A stretch of DNA of 64,000 nt from Marinobacter sp. MDS2. GTDB taxonomy: Bacteria > Pseudomonadota > Gammaproteobacteria > Pseudomonadales > Oleiphilaceae. A program made the position numbers and the translations under genes. The DNA is taken from the NCBI RefSeq assembly GCF_030718085.1, contig NZ_JAVAJF010000003.1, forward strand, positions 225,445 to 289,444. The letters run 5' to 3'. Positions 61,292 to 64,000 of the stretch are shown in pieces (within the stretch, counting starts at the first letter, position 1; each line of letters opens with the position of its first letter). Under the pieces are notes generated by a model. That model saw only the letters and a list, made by a program, of their open reading frames with translations. It did not search any database and was not told the DNA's origin.

Positions 61292-63013
61292 TTAATAGGT
61301 CTCGGTTTGGTCATATAGATGAGCAGGGAGCTGCTCAATTTGCTCAAACGGCAGAGCTCTGGAAAACAGGTAGCCTTGTAGTGTGTCGCAATTGAGTTCA
61401 ACAAGATGATTTCGGTGATCAGCTGTTTCAATACCTTCGGCAACAACTTCCAGGTCCAAACGGTGAGCCATGGTGATAACTCCCTCGACAATCGCAGCAT
61501 TGGCATTGTTGGAGTCGATATTCCTGATAAAAGCTTGATCAATCTTTATCTTGTTGATCGGGAACCGGTGCAGATACGCGAGGTTTGAGTAACCCGTACC
61601 AAAATCGTCGATTGCGATTCTGACTCCCAGAGACCGCAGGGCCTGAAGGCGCTCGACCGATTTTCGTGTGTCGGTCATCAATGAGCTCTCCGTCACCTCG
61701 AGTTCCAAATGATGAGGATTTAGGCCGCTGACCTGCAGTATGTGTTCTATCTCCTCAATGAAGCCGTTTCGCCCGAAATGAGCAGAGGAAATATTGACGG
61801 CAATGGATATAGGAACTTCGCGGTCGGAATTGAGTGCTTGAATATCCTTGCATGCCCGGCGAAGCACCCAGCGTTCGATATCGATGATTTGTCCGGTTTT
61901 TTCAGCCAGCGAAATGAATTCTTGAGGAGACATCAAGCCGCGGTCTGAATGTTGCCATCTGACCAGCGCTTCCAGCGACCTTATTACTCCGGTTCGCGCA
62001 TCCACCAACGGTTGGTAGTGAAGAACGAGCCGGTTGGTCTCAATGGCATCGGCTAGGTCGCGGCGAAGCGAAATATGCTCCAAAACCACGGAATCGGAAT
62101 CGTCGGAATACCAGCCCCACGTGTTGCGACCTTGTGTTTTTGCATCGGTTACAGCGATGCAGGCGCGCTGAATCAGAGTCTCGGTATGAGGATTGGGGCG
62201 GTGGTGGAACGCAATTCCGATGCTGGCTGTTATTTGAAGTACGTGTTGGTCTATAACGAATGGGCAGGAGAGTAGGTATAGGTATCCTTCTGCAATCTGC
62301 AGTGCAATCTCTTCGGTTGCGATATTGGGCAGAAGCAAAGCAAATTCGTCGCCTGCAAAGCGCGCAAGAAAATCGCCGGGTTGTAGACCTTCATTTATGC
62401 GTTTCGCCGCTTCTTGGAGCAACCTGTCACCAATGTCGTGGCCAAGGTGGCGGTTAACTGAACCGAAGTCGTCCAGATTGATGATCAAAACAGCCGCGAG
62501 TTGCTCCCCTATATACTGTGTATCGCGGATTCGGTTTTCGAATGTTGAACGGCTCGGGAGACCTGTAAGACTGTCCTCATTAACGCGGCTCTTCGCGGAA
62601 CTGCGATAAAGAAATAAGTCCTTCGCTATGCCGTATACACTGGCCACAGCCCCATCAACATAGGAAGGTGAAAGCGTGATTTCGATCGGCGTGGGTTGAT
62701 CCGCGTCGCGCAGGATTTTGCACTCGAGCTTGGCCTGTTCGCCTTCCAGGGCGAGAGCTAGTGCGTCAGGGAAGTGTTTAAGGTCATCGATCTGGGTCAG
62801 GCTTTGGAGGCGTTTTCCAATAACTGTTTTATGGCAGGTCCCGAGTAGGGTTTCGAAATTCTCATTGACCGCAACGATGCGGCTATCCCGGTCGACCTCA
62901 AAAACTGCGTCCGGATGAAGAGAGAGCAGGGACTGATAACGCTGCTCCTTTATGAAGCTACCTCGGCAGTTCGAGTGGCCAGTATCGTCGTTGCTTAAAA
63001 GTGTCATGGGCAT
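61292..63013 (-). CDS. PAS-GGDEF-EAL protein (probable c-di-GMP phosphodiesterase)
   Basis: A soluble protein of 573 residues. A PAS domain covers about 25-135. The GGDEF domain (about 145-300) has the motif AGDEF (220-224), altered at the first position, so cyclase activity is doubtful. The EAL domain (about 315-565) has intact residues: SLEALVRW (E348), [17 protein letters not shown] (D469/D470), K490, AEGIET and QGY. It should therefore degrade c-di-GMP, possibly with regulatory GTP binding by the degenerate GGDEF. No membrane segments are seen. It is monocistronic next to the rRNA operon. Confidence 0.9.
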   Translation of the reverse strand: MPMTLLSNDDTGHSNCRGSFIKEQRYQSLLSLHPDAVFEVDRDSRIVAVNENFETLLGTCHKTVIGKRLQSLTQIDDLKHFPDALALALEGEQAKLECKILRDADQPTPIEITLSPSYVDGAVASVYGIAKDLFLYRSSAKSRVNEDSLTGLPSRSTFENRIRDTQYIGEQLAAVLIINLDDFGSVNRHLGHDIGDRLLQEAAKRINEGLQPGDFLARFAGDEFALLLPNIATEEIALQIAEGYLYLLSCPFVIDQHVLQITASIGIAFHHRPNPHTETLIQRACIAVTDAKTQGRNTWGWYSDDSDSVVLEHISLRRDLADAIETNRLVLHYQPLVDARTGVIRSLEALVRWQHSDRGLMSPQEFISLAEKTGQIIDIERWVLRRACKDIQALNSDREVPISIAVNISSAHFGRNGFIEEIEHILQVSGLNPHHLELEVTESSLMTDTRKSVERLQALRSLGVRIAIDDFGTGYSNLAYLHRFPINKIKIDQAFIRNIDSNNANAAIVEGVITMAHRLDLEVVAEGIETADHRNHLVELNCDTLQGYLFSRALPFEQIEQLPAHLYDQTETY

Positions 63014-63200
63014 GGGCTTGTCGAAGTTCGTTATATTTGTAGCAGCAAACTATCATTTGGCATAGACTAACACCATATTGATTGGGGTCATTCGTGCGCC
63101 TGTCTGGTTGTTTTTTGTGCATCCTGGTTGTTTGATAAACGATTGTGTATCAGATAGTTGCGGGAAACCGAAACAAGACGAAATCTTTTGATAATACTTG
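63014..63200. other. Upstream region of the rRNA operon and EAL gene
   Basis: This gap holds no gene. It is A/T-rich before 63200 (ttttgataatact), which could act as an UP element for the rRNA promoter, and it must also contain the promoter of the divergent EAL gene, which I could not pick out. Confidence 0.5.
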
Positions 63201-63228
63201 TTGACAGGTCACGAGAACGCTGTAGAAT
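63201..63228 (+). promoter_or_regulatory. rRNA operon promoter
   Basis: Perfect TTGACA (63201-63206), a 16-base spacer and TAGAAT (63223-63228), followed by the GC-rich discriminator tcgcccc typical of stringently controlled rRNA promoters. The mature 16S start is about 165 bases downstream. Confidence 0.85.
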
Positions 63229-63238
63229 TCGCCCCACT

Positions 63239-63272
63239 GTTGAGCAACGAGACGCTCAAACGCTCTTTAAAA
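63239..63272 (+). promoter_or_regulatory. rRNA antitermination site (boxB hairpin and boxA)
   Basis: The hairpin ttgagc/gctcaa (63240-63245 with 63254-63259) is followed at once by cgctctttaaaa (63261-63272), which matches the boxA consensus TGCTCTTTA in 8 of 9 positions. This order is the standard rRNA antitermination leader. Confidence 0.8.
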
Positions 63273-63400
63273 AGTTGACCAAGTAATTCGTGTGGGCGCT
63301 GGCCGAGGTATTTCAGATACGAAATATCAGGACAGTGACTCGTCGAAATTGAGTTTTGTCTTGAGCAAGAATTAAGAATCTTCGGATTCTTGTATGATTT

Positions 63401-64000
<600 letters not shown>

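Overview
The window is a stretch of chromosome from a marine gammaproteobacterium, most likely Marinobacter or a close relative. This rests on the gene order (fadBA-topA, gltA/sdhCDAB-sucAB-lpd-sucCD, gntR-smc-zipA-ligA, gacA-uvrC-pgsA), the moderate GC content, Pseudomonas-like versions of CheV, GacA and SucA, and the first 600 bases of a 16S rRNA gene. The genus is inferred and was not checked against a database. Coding density is high. I saw no insertion sequence, integrase, prophage or CRISPR array.

Layout. Bases 1-6.8 kb hold the end of fadB, fadA, topA, a beta-hydroxyacid dehydrogenase and, on the minus strand, gltA. Bases 6.8-18.7 kb form a TCA-cycle block: succinate dehydrogenase, 2-oxoglutarate dehydrogenase and succinyl-CoA synthetase in one direction, divergent from gltA. 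Bases 18.7-31.2 kb hold information and division genes: trpS-scpA-scpB-rluB, an inverted diguanylate cyclase, then a GntR regulator, smc, zipA and ligA. The condensin subunits ScpA/ScpB and SMC therefore lie about 3 kb apart.

Bases 31.3-38.2 kb are more accessory: a large lipoprotein with Calx-beta-like and beta-propeller-like regions, a CBS protein, mnmC, a periplasmic cyclophilin, and a chimeric protein with an MshEN-type N-terminus and an exported tail. Bases 38.2-41.9 kb are motility genes (flgN, flgM, flgA, cheV, cheR), with a clear sigma-28 promoter before flgM. Bases 41.9-46.3 kb hold small metabolic and transport genes and tRNA-Ser. Bases 46.4-49.5 kb are gacA-uvrC-pgsA. Bases 49.5-56.5 kb carry an Mla-like lipid transport operon and thiBPQ, controlled by a TPP riboswitch. 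Bases 56.6-64 kb hold an L,D-transpeptidase-like protein, a START protein, tRNA-Gly and tRNA-Cys, a decayed small gene, an amino-acid ABC transporter, a PAS-GGDEF-EAL protein and the start of an rRNA operon.

How it works together. Acetyl-CoA from FadAB enters the TCA cycle through GltA, and the Sdh/Suc block completes the oxidative half. GacA, CheV, CheR, the FlgM/FliA circuit and two c-di-GMP proteins point to a motile cell with regulated lifestyle switching. I found no clearly new multi-gene system. The most unusual items are the MshEN/exported chimera (37.4-38.2 kb), the Calx-beta/propeller lipoprotein (31.3-34.0 kb), the frame-broken lipoprotein remnant after tRNA-Cys (58.6-58.85 kb), and the TPP riboswitch with a hairpin that appears to cover the thiB ribosome binding site.
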